Of a stretch of 64,000 bases of DNA, positions 37,483 through 47,200 are shown piece after piece. A model generated the notes under the pieces. It had not been told where the DNA came from. It made no database searches and worked only from the letters and a program-made list of their open reading frames with translations. The DNA lies in the NCBI RefSeq assembly GCF_024753285.1, contig NZ_JANUGW010000008.1:62001-126000 (forward strand), given 5' to 3'. The stretch comes from Massilia pinisoli. Its GTDB lineage: Bacteria; Pseudomonadota; Gammaproteobacteria; Burkholderiales; Burkholderiaceae_D. Made by a program: the position numbers and the translations under genes. Positions within the stretch are counted from its first letter, which is position 1, and each line of letters begins with the position of its first letter.

Positions 37483-37524
37483 TATTTTTCCCCCGAAACA
37501 CCCGCGCCGGTATAACATTCGATA

Positions 37525-38070
37525 ATGATTATTCTCGGCATCGACCCGGGCCTGCGCACGACAGGGTTCGGGGTCATTGAAAAGCAAGGCAACCGGCTGC
37601 GCTACATCGCGTCCGGCACCATCAAGACGGGCAGCGAAGGCGCGTTGCCGCCGCGGCTGAAAGTCATCCTGACGGGCGTCAGCGAAATCGTCGCCACCTA
37701 CCAGCCGGCTTGCGCCGCGATCGAAAAAGTCTTCGTCAACGTCAATCCGCAATCCACATTGCTGCTCGGCCAGGCGCGCGGTGCCGCCATCACGGCACTC
37801 GTCGGCGCCGACCTCGACGTGGCGGAATACACGCCCACGCAAGTGAAACAGGCCGTCGTCGGCACGGGCAAGGCCGTCAAGGCCCAGGTGCAGGACATGG
37901 TCGCGCGCCTCCTGAAGCTGCCGGGCCTGCCTGGCTCGGATGCAGCCGATGCGCTCGGCATTGCCATCTGCCATGCCAACAGCCATGATGCGCTGGCATT
38001 GATGGGCGCGCTCGCGCCGGCCAATCCGAAGAAGCCGACGCTGCACATGAAGCGCGGCCGCCTCGTCTAA
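37525..38070 (+). CDS. ruvC: Holliday junction resolvase RuvC
   Basis: 181 residues. Cuts Holliday junctions after branch migration by RuvAB. The four acidic catalytic residues are in place: Asp7 (GIDPGL), Glu67 (AIEKVF), Asp139 and Asp142 (GSDAADAL). The ribosome-binding site is weak. ruvA follows after 14 bases. A LexA box upstream indicates SOS induction. Confidence 0.97.
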   Translation: MIILGIDPGLRTTGFGVIEKQGNRLRYIASGTIKTGSEGALPPRLKVILTGVSEIVATYQPACAAIEKVFVNVNPQSTLLLGQARGAAITALVGADLDVAEYTPTQVKQAVVGTGKAVKAQVQDMVARLLKLPGLPGSDAADALGIAICHANSHDALALMGALAPANPKKPTLHMKRGRLV

Positions 38071-38084
38071 TTTGAAAGGTCACC

Positions 38085-38663
38085 ATGATCGGTCGTCTCT
38101 CCGGAGTCCTGCTGGAAAAGAACCCGCCCCAAGTGCTTGTCGATTGCCAGGGCGTCGGTTATGAAGTCGACGTGCCGATGAGCACGTTCTATAACCTGCC
38201 GCACACGGGCGAGCGCGTCACGCTGTTCACGCACTACGTCGTGCGCGAGGATGCGCACCTGCTGTTCGGCTTCGGGTCGGCGAACGAACGCGCCGTGTTC
38301 CGCCAGCTGATCAAGATCACGGGCGTGGGCGCGCGCACGGCACTGTCCATCCTGTCCGGCATGACCGTGAACGACCTCGCGCAGGCCGTGACCTTGCAGG
38401 AAGCGGGGCGCCTGGTCAAGGTGCCGGGCATCGGCAAGAAGACGGCCGAGCGCCTGCTGCTGGAATTGAAGGGCAAGCTGGGGGCCGATATCGGCGTCGC
38501 GGCCGGCACGCCGCACGACGACGCGCAGGCAGACGTGCTCAATGCGCTGCTGGCTTTGGGGTATTCTGACAAGGAAGCCCTGATCGCGATCAAGAACATG
38601 CCGGCCGGGACCAGCGTATCCGACGGCATCAAGCTGGCGTTGAAGGCGTTGTCCAAGGCGTAA
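38085..38663 (+). CDS. ruvA: Holliday junction DNA helicase subunit RuvA
   Basis: 192 residues. Binds the junction as a tetramer and loads RuvB. It starts [21 protein letters not shown] (OB fold, about 1-62); helix-hairpin-helix motifs are GVGARTAL and [12 protein letters not shown] (about 78-130), and the C-terminal RuvB-binding domain covers about 145-192. It follows ruvC closely, with AAAGGT as the ribosome-binding site, and is separated from ruvB by a degenerate palindromic repeat. Confidence 0.97.
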   Translation: MIGRLSGVLLEKNPPQVLVDCQGVGYEVDVPMSTFYNLPHTGERVTLFTHYVVREDAHLLFGFGSANERAVFRQLIKITGVGARTALSILSGMTVNDLAQAVTLQEAGRLVKVPGIGKKTAERLLLELKGKLGADIGVAAGTPHDDAQADVLNALLALGYSDKEALIAIKNMPAGTSVSDGIKLALKALSKA

Positions 38664-38682
38664 TTTGGTCGGGACGGGCGCC

Positions 38683-38750
38683 GCATGAGCGCGTGGACGG
38701 CGGCGATGTCGCCGAATACTCACGTTGCAGAGTGGAGCCGCCCACCCTAC
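38683..38750. repeat. Degenerate GTAGGGTGGACGG-family palindrome, copy 3
   Basis: GCGCGTGGACGGCGG, then a decayed middle, and GTGGAGCCGCCCACCCTAC at the right end. The stem is imperfect, so this is an older or recombined copy. It splits ruvA from ruvB. Confidence 0.7.
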
Positions 38751-38779
38751 GTGACCCCGGCACCATTTAAGATAATGTA

Positions 38780-39847
38780 ATGAGCATTCAGACCGACAAT
38801 TTCACCGAGCAGCGCATCATCGACGCCGCGCCCGCCTCGCCCAACGAGGAAGCGATCGAGCGCGCGTTGCGGCCCAAGCATCTGGACGAATACGTCGGCC
38901 AGGAAAAGATCCGCGACCAGCTCGAAATCTTCATCCACGCGGCTCGGAAACGCCGCGAGGCGCTCGACCACACGCTGCTGTTCGGTCCGCCGGGTCTCGG
39001 CAAGACGACGCTCGCGCACATCATCGCGCGCGAGATGGGCGTCAACCTGCGCCAGACGTCCGGCCCCGTGCTGGAACGTCCCGGCGACCTGGCCGCGCTG
39101 CTGACGAACCTCGAGGCGAACGACGTGCTGTTCATCGACGAGATCCACCGCCTGTCCCCCGTCGTCGAGGAGATTCTGTACCCGGCGCTGGAAGACTACC
39201 AGATCGACATCATGATCGGCGAAGGCCCGGCCGCGCGGTCCGTCAAGCTCGACCTGCAGCCGTTCACGCTCGTCGGCGCCACGACGCGCGCAGGCATGCT
39301 GACGAATCCGCTGCGCGACCGCTTCGGCATCGTCGCCCGCCTTGAGTTCTATAACGTCGACGAGCTGACGAAGATCGTCGCACGCAGCGCCGCGCTGCTG
39401 GAGGCGCCGATCAACGAAGAGGGCGCACGCGAAGTGGCCCAGCGCGCGCGCGGGACGCCCCGCATTGCCAACCGGCTGCTGCGCCGCGTGCGCGACTATG
39501 CGGAAGTGAAGGGCAACGGCGACATCACGAAGGACATGGCCGATCGCGCGCTGCGCATGCTGGACGTGGACACGGTCGGGTTCGACGTGATGGACCGAAA
39601 GCTGTTGGAAGCCGTGCTGTTCAAGTTCGCAGGCGGGCCGGTGGGCATCGGTAACCTGGCCGCCGCCATCGGCGAAGCGGCGGACACCATCGAGGACGTG
39701 CTCGAACCGTTCCTCATCCAGCAGGGCTATCTGCAGCGCACGCCGCGCGGCCGCATCGCGACGCCGCTGGCGTACCGCCATTTCGGCATCGCCGCGCCGC
39801 GCATCAGCCCGACCGGCGACTTGTGGGACAACCTGCCCCCGGTGTAG
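38780..39847 (+). CDS. ruvB: Holliday junction DNA helicase RuvB
   Basis: 355 residues. AAA+ motor that drives branch migration. Walker A is GPPGLGKTT (near residue 72), Walker [10 protein letters not shown] (near 116), sensor I GATTRAG, the arginine finger lies in the NPLRDRFGI region, and the winged-helix ends with GIAAPRISP. It begins [18 protein letters not shown]. The palindrome upstream may weaken coupling to ruvCA, but no terminator is evident. Confidence 0.97.
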   Translation: MSIQTDNFTEQRIIDAAPASPNEEAIERALRPKHLDEYVGQEKIRDQLEIFIHAARKRREALDHTLLFGPPGLGKTTLAHIIAREMGVNLRQTSGPVLERPGDLAALLTNLEANDVLFIDEIHRLSPVVEEILYPALEDYQIDIMIGEGPAARSVKLDLQPFTLVGATTRAGMLTNPLRDRFGIVARLEFYNVDELTKIVARSAALLEAPINEEGAREVAQRARGTPRIANRLLRRVRDYAEVKGNGDITKDMADRALRMLDVDTVGFDVMDRKLLEAVLFKFAGGPVGIGNLAAAIGEAADTIEDVLEPFLIQQGYLQRTPRGRIATPLAYRHFGIAAPRISPTGDLWDNLPPV

Positions 39848-39871
39848 CGAAAAATGTGACGGGGGACGACG

Positions 39872-40279
39872 TCAGGGCAGCGCCGGTTCCTGGCGCTCGC
39901 GCTCGCGCATGGGGCGCTGGCGGCGGTCGGGCGTGGCGGGGAAGATGAAGCTGATGAACATCAGCACGGTTACCGCGAGCAGCAGGCCGCCGCACCACAG
40001 CATTTCTTCTTCGCTGCTGGACCACAGGGCGACGAGGCTCAGCGCCGCGGGCAGCATCAGCAGGACGCCGCCCAGGATGCGCAGCGGGATGGAGCGGCGC
40101 ATGCGCGGCGCCAGCAGGGCGATGTACAGAAAACTTCCAGAGAGCAGGCAGATGCCGAGCACGCTGACCAGCACGGGCAAGCCGTCCATGCCGGGTGTGC
40201 TGACGTCCGACAGGACGAGCGGCGGGACCATCGGGATGGCGATCGCGATGAAGAATGAAAGCAACCGTAGGAAAATCAT
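39872..40279 (-). CDS. Small membrane protein of unknown function
   Basis: 135 residues with four predicted membrane helices (about 5-25, 35-55, 66-86, 93-112) and an arginine-rich C terminus (RRQRPMRERERQE). A good AAGGAGA ribosome-binding site precedes the start. I do not know the family. It is convergent with ruvB and lies 24 bases from its stop. The 142-base gap to the next gene upstream shows nothing distinct. Confidence 0.7.
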   Translation of the reverse strand: MIFLRLLSFFIAIAIPMVPPLVLSDVSTPGMDGLPVLVSVLGICLLSGSFLYIALLAPRMRRSIPLRILGGVLLMLPAALSLVALWSSSEEEMLWCGGLLLAVTVLMFISFIFPATPDRRQRPMRERERQEPALP

Positions 40280-40421
40280 GTGGATGTCTCCTTACGGTTC
40301 GGGGCAGCGGGTCGGGAGGTCATGCGACGCCATGTTGAATGGATGAACTTATTAACCACATTAGCATAACGTATCCAGCCATGGCGCGCACGACGCGCAA
40401 ACGTCGTATGTACGACTGTCG

Positions 40422-40871
40422 CTACTCCTGGCGCAGCCAGACTTGCGAGCGGCCGAACATCGGCACGCCCACATAGCCGCGCACTTCGACCTTCTTGCCG
40501 CCGTCGTGGACGCTCAGCTTGCTCTTGTAAATCTTGCCATTGTTCGGGTCGAGGATCTCGCCGTCCTTGTATTCGTCGCCATCCTTCTTGAGCCCGGACA
40601 CGATCGTCATGCCGAGGATCGGCTGGTCCTTGCGCGCATCGCTGCACAGCGTGCATTTCGGGTTCGGGTCTTCGCCCGGCGCACGGAACAGTTGCTCGAT
40701 CTTGCCTCGCAGCTCGCCGCGCTCCTCGGTGATGCGGATGAGGGCGGTCGGTTTGCCTGAATTGTCGTCGATGGCTTTCCACAAGCCGACGGGCGAGGCG
40801 TCGCTGGCTTGCGCGAACGGGGCGGCGAGGGTGGCGAGCGCGAAAAGGGCGGCGGTGGCGACGGGGCGCAT
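40422..40871 (-). CDS. Secreted DUF2147 family protein
   Basis: 149 residues with a signal peptide (about 1-23, AQA-SD). VGLWKAIDDNSGKPTALIRI is the characteristic start of DUF2147 and is followed by LRGKIEQLF and CTLCSDARKDQPILGM with two cysteines. The family is periplasmic and of unproven role. The start at 40871 follows AAGGAG; a longer in-frame extension upstream appears non-coding. Monocistronic. Confidence 0.87.
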   Translation of the reverse strand: MRPVATAALFALATLAAPFAQASDASPVGLWKAIDDNSGKPTALIRITEERGELRGKIEQLFRAPGEDPNPKCTLCSDARKDQPILGMTIVSGLKKDGDEYKDGEILDPNNGKIYKSKLSVHDGGKKVEVRGYVGVPMFGRSQVWLRQE

Positions 40872-40957
40872 GGAGTCTCCTTGTTGGATTATGTGGGGGC
40901 CTTGCTCTGCCAGTGTAGCAAATCGCACGATCGTTCGGTAAACCAAGGCATGGCTTC

Positions 40958-41509
40958 TCAGGCCACGTCGGGCAGCAACAACAGGAGGTCCGTCGGACCC
41001 ACATCGACGCCCAGTTGCGAGAATAATGTCGTCGCCTGGCCCCGGTGGTGCGTCTGGTGGTTGAACACGTGCAGCAGGACGTCGCCCAGGCGCTTCGTGC
41101 TGGCGACGCCTTTCATCGACGTCCACGTGAGGGGGCCGTCCAGCTGGGCGGGCGTCACCTCGGCGCTGAAGGCGAGGATGGCCGCGTCCAGCTTCGCGCG
41201 CAGTGCGTCCAGTTCGGGCAAGTCCGGGCACAGGCGCTGGTCCAGCGATGCCGGCCGGGGCACGTCGTCAAGGCAGCGCAGCGACGTGAGGCCAGACCCG
41301 CCGGGCACGCCGGCGGCGATGCGCTTGAGCCAGATGACGTCCGCGATCACGAGGTGGTTCAGCGTGCCGAAGATCGAACCGAAGAACGCGCCCCGGTCTT
41401 CGTGCACGCGCTCCGCCGGCAGTGCGGCGGCCGCGGCGTACAGCTTGCGGTTCATCCATTCGTTGTACGTGGCAAGGTGGGCCAGGTGGGCGAAGTGGGA
41501 AGTCGTCAT
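40958..41509 (-). CDS. DinB family four-helix metalloprotein
   Basis: 183 residues. The three metal-binding His of the DinB/YfiT fold are visible: GTLNHLVIADVIWL (about residue 50) and HVFNHQTHHRGQ (about 149). It starts MTTSHFAHLAHLATYNEWMNR. DinB-like proteins include thiol-dependent transferases, but most are uncharacterised; this is not the DNA polymerase DinB. It is downstream of valS on the same strand, with the valS terminator between. Confidence 0.88.
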   Translation of the reverse strand: MTTSHFAHLAHLATYNEWMNRKLYAAAAALPAERVHEDRGAFFGSIFGTLNHLVIADVIWLKRIAAGVPGGSGLTSLRCLDDVPRPASLDQRLCPDLPELDALRAKLDAAILAFSAEVTPAQLDGPLTWTSMKGVASTKRLGDVLLHVFNHQTHHRGQATTLFSQLGVDVGPTDLLLLLPDVA

Positions 41510-41523
41510 GAGCGTGATCCGAT

Positions 41524-41556
41524 AAAAAAAACGCGCCGGCAGCAAGCCGGCGCGTT
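41524..41556 (-). terminator. Rho-independent terminator after valS
   Basis: On the minus strand AACGCGCCGGC and GCCGGCGCGTT (41556-41546 and 41540-41530) form an 11-pair stem with a five-base loop, followed by a long T run. Confidence 0.92.
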
Positions 41557-41578
41557 GTTCAGTACAGGGCGTAAGGCA

Positions 41579-44377
41579 TCAGGCCGGCGGCAGCTTGGCG
41601 AACTGCTCGTTCAGCTTGGCCAGGGTGGCGCTGAAGTTGTCGAGGCGCTCGCGTTCCTGCGCGACCACGGCCGCGGGCGCGCGCGCGACGAAGCTTTCGC
41701 TGGACAGCTTGCCGTTGGCCTTGGCGATCTCGCCTTCGATGCGCGCGATCTCCTTCTTCAGGCGCTCGCGCTCGGCGGCGACGTCGATCTCGACCTTCAG
41801 CATCAGCTTAGTCGTGCCGACGATGGCGACGGCGGCCGGCGAATCGGGCAGCGCGTCGACGATCTGCACTTCCGACAGCTTGGCCAGCAGCGCGACGTAC
41901 GGCGCGAAGCCCTGGGCCGCGGCGCGGTCGGCGTCGTTTGCCGGCTCGACGATCAGCGGCACGCGCACCGAGGGCGACAGCTTCATTTCGCCGCGCAGGT
42001 TGCGGGTCGCGTCGGTGACCTTCTTGAACTGCTCCATCCACGCTTCCGCATCCGCGTCGATCAGCGACTCGTCGGCGATCGGGTACGGTTGCAGCATGAT
42101 CGTGTCACCGGTTTTGCCCGCCAGCGGCGCGACGGCCTGCCACAGCGCCTCGGTGACGAACGGGATGATCGGATGCGCGAGGCGCAGCACGACTTCCAGC
42201 ACGCGCAGCAGGGTGTGGCGGGTGGCGCGCTGCTGCGCTTCCGTGCCCTGCTGGACTTGCACCTTCGCCAGTTCCAGGTACCAGTCGCAGTACTCGTCCC
42301 ACACGAAGCTGTAGATGCTGTTCGCGATATTGTCGAAGCGGTAGTCCTCGAAGCCCTTCGCCACGTCCAGCTCGACGCGGTTCAGGCGCGAGATGATCCA
42401 GCGGTCGGCCGGGGAATAGTCGGCGGCGTCCGGCTTGCCGCAGTCTTTCCCCTCCGTGTTCATCAGCACGAAGCGCGTGGCGTTCCACAGCTTGTTGCAG
42501 AAGTTGCGGTAGCCTTCGCAGCGGCCCAGGTCGAAGTTGATGTTGCGGCCCAGCGAGGCATAGCTGGCCATCGTGAAGCGCACGGCGTCCGTGCCGAATG
42601 CCGGGATCCCGTCCGGGAATTCCTTGCGCGTCGCCTTTTCGATCTTCGGTGCGCTGCGCGGGTCCATCAAGCCCGTCGTGCGCTTGGCGACGAGGTCGTC
42701 GATGCTGATGCCGTCGATCAGGTCGATCGGGTCGAGCGTGTTGCCCTTCGACTTCGACATCTTCTGGCCCGACGAATCGCGCACGAGGCCGTGCACGTAC
42801 ACGGTCTTGAACGGGACCTTGCCGGTGAAGTGCGCCGTCATCATGACCATGCGCGCGACCCAGAAGAAGATGATGTCGAAGCCGGTGACGAGCACGGACG
42901 AGGGGAGGAACAGGTCCATGTCCTTCGTCTGTTCCGGCCAGCCGACCGTGGAGAACGGCACGAGCGCGGACGAGAACCACGTGTCGAGCACGTCGTCGTC
43001 GCGTTTCAGTTCGCCCGTGATGCCGGCGGCCGCCGCCTTCTGCTGCGCCTCTTCCTCGCTGCGCGCGACGACGACTTCGCCGTTCGGACCGTACCAGGCC
43101 GGGATGCGGTGGCCCCACCACAGCTGGCGCGAGATGCACCAGTCCTGGATGTTGTTCAGCCACTGGTTGTACGTGGTCGTCCAGTTCTCGGGGACGAACC
43201 TGATTTCGCCGCTCGCGACCTTTTCCAGCGCCACGTCGGTGATCGACTTGCCCGGATTGTGCGTGCCTTCCGGCGCCGGCTTGCTCATCGCGACGAACCA
43301 CTGGTCCGTCAGCATCGGCTCGATGACGACGCCCGTGCGGTCGCCGCGCGGCACCATCAGCTTGTGCGGTTTCACTTGTTCCAGCAAGCCTTGCGCTTCC
43401 AGGTCGGCGACGATCTTCTTGCGCGCGACGAAGCGATCGAGGCCGCGGTAGGCTTCCGGCGCGTCGTCGACGATTTTCGCATCGAGCGTCATGATGCTCG
43501 GCATGGCCAGGTTGTGGCGCTGGCCGACGGCGTAGTCGTTGAAGTCGTGCGCCGGCGTGATCTTCACGCAGCCGGTGCCGAACGCCTTGTCGACGTAGCT
43601 GTCGGCGATGATCGGGATCTCGCGGCCGACCAGCGGCAGCTTGAGCATCTTGCCGTGCAGGTGCGTGTAGCGTTCGTCGGTCGGGTCGACGGCGACGGCG
43701 ACGTCGCCCAGCATCGTCTCGGGACGCGTCGTCGCGACCGTCAGGTGGCCGCTGCCGTCCGCCAGCGGATACTGGATGTACCACATCGAGCCGTCTTCTT
43801 CCTGCGAGTCGACTTCGAGGTCGGAGACGGCGGTGCCCAGCACCGGGTCCCAGTTGACGAGGCGCTTGCCGCGGTAGATCAGGCCTTGTTCGAACAGGCG
43901 CACGAAGACTTCGGTGACGGTCTGGCTGCGCGGCTCGTCCATCGTGAAGTATTCGCGGGCCCAGTCGGCCGACGCGCCCAGGCGGCGCATCTGGCCCGTG
44001 ATCGTGCTGCCCGATTTTTCCTTCCACTCCCACACTTTCTCGACGAACGCTTCGCGGCCGAGGTCGTGGCGCGAGATCTTCTGCGCGTCGAGCTGGCGCT
44101 CCACGACGATCTGCGTGGCGATGCCGGCGTGGTCGGTGCCCGGGATCCACGCGGTGTTGAAGCCACGCATGCGGTAGTAGCGGGTCAGGCCGTCCATGAC
44201 CGTCTGGTTGAAGGCGTGGCCCATGTGCAGGGTGCCCGTCACGTTCGGCGGCGGCAGCTGGATGCTGAACGACGGCTTACCGTCGTCCATGGAGGCGGCG
44301 AAGTAACCGCGCTGTTCCCATTCCGTGCGCCAGAATTGTTCGATGTCGGCTGGCTCGAAAGACTTGGCTAGTTCCAT
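41579..44377 (-). CDS. valS: Valyl-tRNA synthetase
   Basis: 932 residues. Class Ia synthetase: HMGH at 51-54 and KMSKS from residue 539, separated by the CP1 editing domain (about 190-370), with an anticodon domain after 640. The C terminus (about 865-932) is the long coiled coil typical of ValRS. The start at 44377 gives [16 protein letters not shown]; no strong ribosome-binding site is visible and a longer frame upstream runs into a palindromic repeat. A terminator follows. Confidence 0.96.
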   Translation of the reverse strand: MELAKSFEPADIEQFWRTEWEQRGYFAASMDDGKPSFSIQLPPPNVTGTLHMGHAFNQTVMDGLTRYYRMRGFNTAWIPGTDHAGIATQIVVERQLDAQKISRHDLGREAFVEKVWEWKEKSGSTITGQMRRLGASADWAREYFTMDEPRSQTVTEVFVRLFEQGLIYRGKRLVNWDPVLGTAVSDLEVDSQEEDGSMWYIQYPLADGSGHLTVATTRPETMLGDVAVAVDPTDERYTHLHGKMLKLPLVGREIPIIADSYVDKAFGTGCVKITPAHDFNDYAVGQRHNLAMPSIMTLDAKIVDDAPEAYRGLDRFVARKKIVADLEAQGLLEQVKPHKLMVPRGDRTGVVIEPMLTDQWFVAMSKPAPEGTHNPGKSITDVALEKVASGEIRFVPENWTTTYNQWLNNIQDWCISRQLWWGHRIPAWYGPNGEVVVARSEEEAQQKAAAAGITGELKRDDDVLDTWFSSALVPFSTVGWPEQTKDMDLFLPSSVLVTGFDIIFFWVARMVMMTAHFTGKVPFKTVYVHGLVRDSSGQKMSKSKGNTLDPIDLIDGISIDDLVAKRTTGLMDPRSAPKIEKATRKEFPDGIPAFGTDAVRFTMASYASLGRNINFDLGRCEGYRNFCNKLWNATRFVLMNTEGKDCGKPDAADYSPADRWIISRLNRVELDVAKGFEDYRFDNIANSIYSFVWDEYCDWYLELAKVQVQQGTEAQQRATRHTLLRVLEVVLRLAHPIIPFVTEALWQAVAPLAGKTGDTIMLQPYPIADESLIDADAEAWMEQFKKVTDATRNLRGEMKLSPSVRVPLIVEPANDADRAAAQGFAPYVALLAKLSEVQIVDALPDSPAAVAIVGTTKLMLKVEIDVAAERERLKKEIARIEGEIAKANGKLSSESFVARAPAAVVAQERERLDNFSATLAKLNEQFAKLPPA

Positions 44378-44430
44378 GATGTGGCTGTGATGGCGTGATT
44401 TGCGAAGACGATCATTATAGATGACGGCGT

Positions 44431-44535
44431 GTAGCGTGGACGGGAAACCCGTCCACGCGTTCAATGGCGCCTGAACGGACGCGGTATATCCCGCGTCTCG
44501 TATCACCGCGTGGACGGCCGATCCGTCCACCCTAC
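44431..44535. repeat. Paired extragenic palindromes, GTAGGGTGGACGG family, copy 4
   Basis: Left unit GTAGCGTGGACGGG, AAA, CCCGTCCACGCG (stem 44435-44457) and right unit CGCGTGGACGGCCGATCCGTCCACCCTAC (44507-44535) in opposite orientation, between valS and the subtilase gene. The right unit abuts the subtilase terminator. Confidence 0.85.
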
Positions 44536-44560
44536 GAAAAAGGGCGCCGGAGCGCCCTTT
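44536..44560 (-). terminator. Rho-independent terminator after the subtilase gene
   Basis: On the minus strand AAAGGGCGC (44560-44552), loop TCCG, GCGCCCTTT (44547-44539), then TTTC. Confidence 0.8.
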
Positions 44561-44581
44561 GCCGTGCCGCGAAGCGCTGGA

Positions 44582-46155
44582 TTATTTACCGCAACCCAGC
44601 GCCTTGATGCGATCGTACGCCGCCTTGGCCTGCACGAGACCGTAGCCGTACTTGGTGTCGCGACCGGCCGTGCCCAGGTCGAGCGCGCTGTTGTCCAGCG
44701 ACGTGCGGATCTGGGCGCCCGTGCAGGTCGGGAAGTAGCTCCACACCAGTGCCGCGGCTGCGGACACGTGCGGCGTGGCCATCGACGTGCCGTCGAAGTA
44801 GGCGTAGTTCGATGCCTTCACGGCCACCGTCGCGCTCTGGCCCAGTTGCGCCTTCATCGCGGCGCCGTCCGTGTCGGACGCCGTCAGCGACGGGATCGTC
44901 GTCACGGTCGTGCCCAACGTGCCCCCGAAGCTGCCGGCCACGTTGTTGTAGACGATGGCGCCCACGCCGCCGCTGTTCTGGCAGTTGCTGACCTTCGTGG
45001 CGAAATCGACCGTGCCGCGCTGGATCAGGCAGACCTTGCCGGAGACGGCCGTATTGACGGCGTCGCCGATGCCGAAGTCGGCCAGCGGCGCGGTGACGGT
45101 CTTGACGGGCGAGCCTTCCATCGCCGACGACGCGTAGTTGGTCGAGCCGACCGTCAGCGCCGTGTCGACGCCGGTGCCCATCGGGACGTCGACAGCACGG
45201 ACACGCCCGGACCGGCGATCTCGACGTCGCTGTTGTATTGTGAGAACGAGGCGACGACCTTGTTTTCGTCCACGGCCGCCACCGACATCACGCTGCCGTA
45301 GCCGGCCGGGTAGGAGGTCGTGGCATTGCCGTCGTTGCCGGCCGCCGCGATCGAGAGCACGCCCTTCGATTGCAGGCTGTCGAACGCGCGCTGCTCGGTC
45401 ATGCTCTTCGCGCCGCCGCCCAGCGACATGGTGATGATGTTCGCGCCCGCCGCGCCGCACTTGTTGGCGGCGCTGGCCAGCGTGGACGAGTAGGTCCAGG
45501 CGCCGTCCTTGCCGAACACTTTCACGATGTGCAGCTTGAGCTGCTTGTTCGGGTTCACACCGACGACGCCGAGGCCGTTGTTGACACCGGCGATCGTGCC
45601 GAACACGTGGGTGCCGTGGTGGGTCTCGTCCGTGTACCACCAGCCGGTGCCGGAATCGTATTCGCCCGTGACGTTGGCGCCGTTGTCCTTCAGGTCTTCG
45701 TGGCTGAAGTCGACGCCGGAGTCGATGATGCAGATCTTGCGGTTGCTCGTATTCGCATCCGACAGCTGGTCGGCCTGCACGAGCTTGATCCCGTACGGGA
45801 CCAGCTGGCCGCTCGTGTACGGCACGCCGGTGGACGGCGTCGTCAGCGAGAACGGCTTGCGAATGACGTCTTCCTCGACGTACTCGACGTTCGGATTGTG
45901 CTGCAGGCCCTGCAGTGCGACCGTCGGCACTTCGACCGCCATCGCGTTCATGTTGAAGATTTCCTGCTTGACCGCTCCCCTTGCGGCCGCGACAGCGGAT
46001 TTGACATTGCCAGCCGTTCCCGGCTTGAAGGCGACGATCACGCGGGTGGTGTCGGGCGCGGCCGACGCACTGCCTGCGAACGCGACGGCCAGTGCCGCCA
46101 CGCACAGCCCGAGGGCCGGAACGATTGTCGATGCGCGAGTGTGTTTCTGATTCAT
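44582..46155 (-). pseudogene. Secreted S8 (subtilisin-like) serine peptidase with PA domain, broken by a frameshift
   Basis: Two overlapping reading frames together make one subtilase. The first begins at 46155 with a signal peptide (about 1-32), an inhibitor-like propeptide, Asp in CIIDSGVDFSHED and His in HHGTHVFGTIAG, and runs to GPGVSVLST. The second begins at VPMGTGVDTALTVGS, contains a PA domain (GKVCLIQRGTVDF) and the catalytic Ser in FDGTSMATPHVS. They join at about 45185-45192; adding one base there would give a single frame of 524 codons. As read, translation ends at 45154 after 333 residues, without the catalytic Ser. A true deletion or a sequencing error are both possible. Confidence 0.85.
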
Positions 46156-46491
46156 CGGTGCTTTCTCCGTTATTGGGTATCGTTATTGCAGCTGGCCTTG
46201 TGAGCCGCATGCTTTTGGTGTGACTCCTCAAACAACCGATACATCTCGCTACCCTTATCGGGCAGCGCGGGTCAGTTTATTTTGAGAACTTATGCATATG
46301 CAATTGGATTTCAATCGTGCGCACCCCCTGTTGCGTGCTTGATGTAAAACACTTTGCGCTAGCGCACGTGTCGTGAATTCATTTGACTTGGCCGCTTGTC
46401 AACGTGATATATTTTTGGCGCGCCTCAGCGCCATGCGGCCCGTTGCAGTGCAGCGGACGCGTTTTTCCTCACCGCCGCGAGAACCACGACA
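46156..46491. other. Divergent intergenic region between the subtilase and the response regulator
   Basis: 336 bases, clearly more AT-rich than the flanking genes. It should hold both divergent promoters. I see AT-rich stretches such as TTATGCATATGCAATTG near 46290 but no promoter pair, hairpin or operator that I can defend, and no small gene. Confidence 0.4.
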
Positions 46492-47130
46492 ATGAGCGCG
46501 CAACCACCTTCACGCCGTCTGATCCTGCTCGTCGACGACGACCCCTTATTCCTCGACTACCTCGTCACCGTGCTGGGCCATGCCGGCCACGACACGTTGG
46601 CGGCGGCGTCCGCCCCCGAGGCGCTGCAGCGCGTGGCCGAACGCGAAGCCGACATCGCGCTGGCGCTGTTGGACATCAATATGCCGGGCATGTCCGGCCT
46701 CGACCTGGCGCGCCGGCTGAAGGAGCACACGTCGGTCGCCTTCATGTTCCTGTCGTCCGTCGACGATGCCGAGACGGCGCGCGAGGCCGCCAACCATGGC
46801 GCCGTCGGTTTCGTCGTCAAGCCGGTCGATGCCGCCCACCTGCTGCCCGCGTTGGAATCGGCGCTCGCGCGCGCCGACGAGATCCGCCAGCTGCGCCGCA
46901 CGGAAGCGAATTTGAATGCCGCGCTGGCGGCCGGCCGCGAGACGAGCCTCGCCGTCGGCCTGCTGATGACGCGCTTCCAGACGGACCGCAACACCGCGTT
47001 CGAAGTGCTGCGCGACCACGCCCGTGCCAGCCGGCGCAAGGTCAACGAAGTGGCCGAACAGCTCGTCGCGGCCGAGGAATTGCTCAACAGCCTGCATGGC
47101 GCGTTCGCGGCGCGGCTGAAAGGGAAATAG
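46492..47130 (+). CDS. Response regulator with ANTAR RNA-binding domain
   Basis: 212 residues. The receiver domain (about 9-125) has the acidic pocket in LLVDDDP, the phosphoacceptor Asp61 in LLDINMPG, a Ser in FLSSVD and Lys in FVVKP. A short coiled region is followed by the ANTAR domain (about 150-205), with VGLLMTRFQTDRNTAFEVLRDHARASRRK. ANTAR proteins bind paired hairpins in nascent RNA and prevent termination. No histidine kinase is adjacent. The next gene is formaldehyde dehydrogenase, 70 bases on. Confidence 0.9.
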   Translation: MSAQPPSRRLILLVDDDPLFLDYLVTVLGHAGHDTLAAASAPEALQRVAEREADIALALLDINMPGMSGLDLARRLKEHTSVAFMFLSSVDDAETAREAANHGAVGFVVKPVDAAHLLPALESALARADEIRQLRRTEANLNAALAAGRETSLAVGLLMTRFQTDRNTAFEVLRDHARASRRKVNEVAEQLVAAEELLNSLHGAFAARLKGK

Positions 47131-47200
47131 CGCCCCGCATGCGGTCCCGGGTTGGTTATCATGGCAACCTTTCTTGCACCATTTTCCGAGGACAGAACAC

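Noticed and set aside
40958..41509. DinB as SOS translesion polymerase
   Set aside because: The protein is the four-helix DinB/YfiT-like family that shares only the name; it has no polymerase motifs and no LexA box.
41045..44371. Open frame of about 1100 codons on the plus strand across DinB and valS
   Set aside because: Antisense shadow of valS; no start context and no family-like motif.
44431..44535. Terminator for valS or the subtilase
   Set aside because: The palindromes lie upstream of valS and lack T runs; the sequence belongs to the dispersed repeat family.
45154..45230. Programmed ribosomal frameshift in the subtilase
   Set aside because: There is no slippery heptamer or downstream pseudoknot-like structure, and the loss of one base explains the break more simply.
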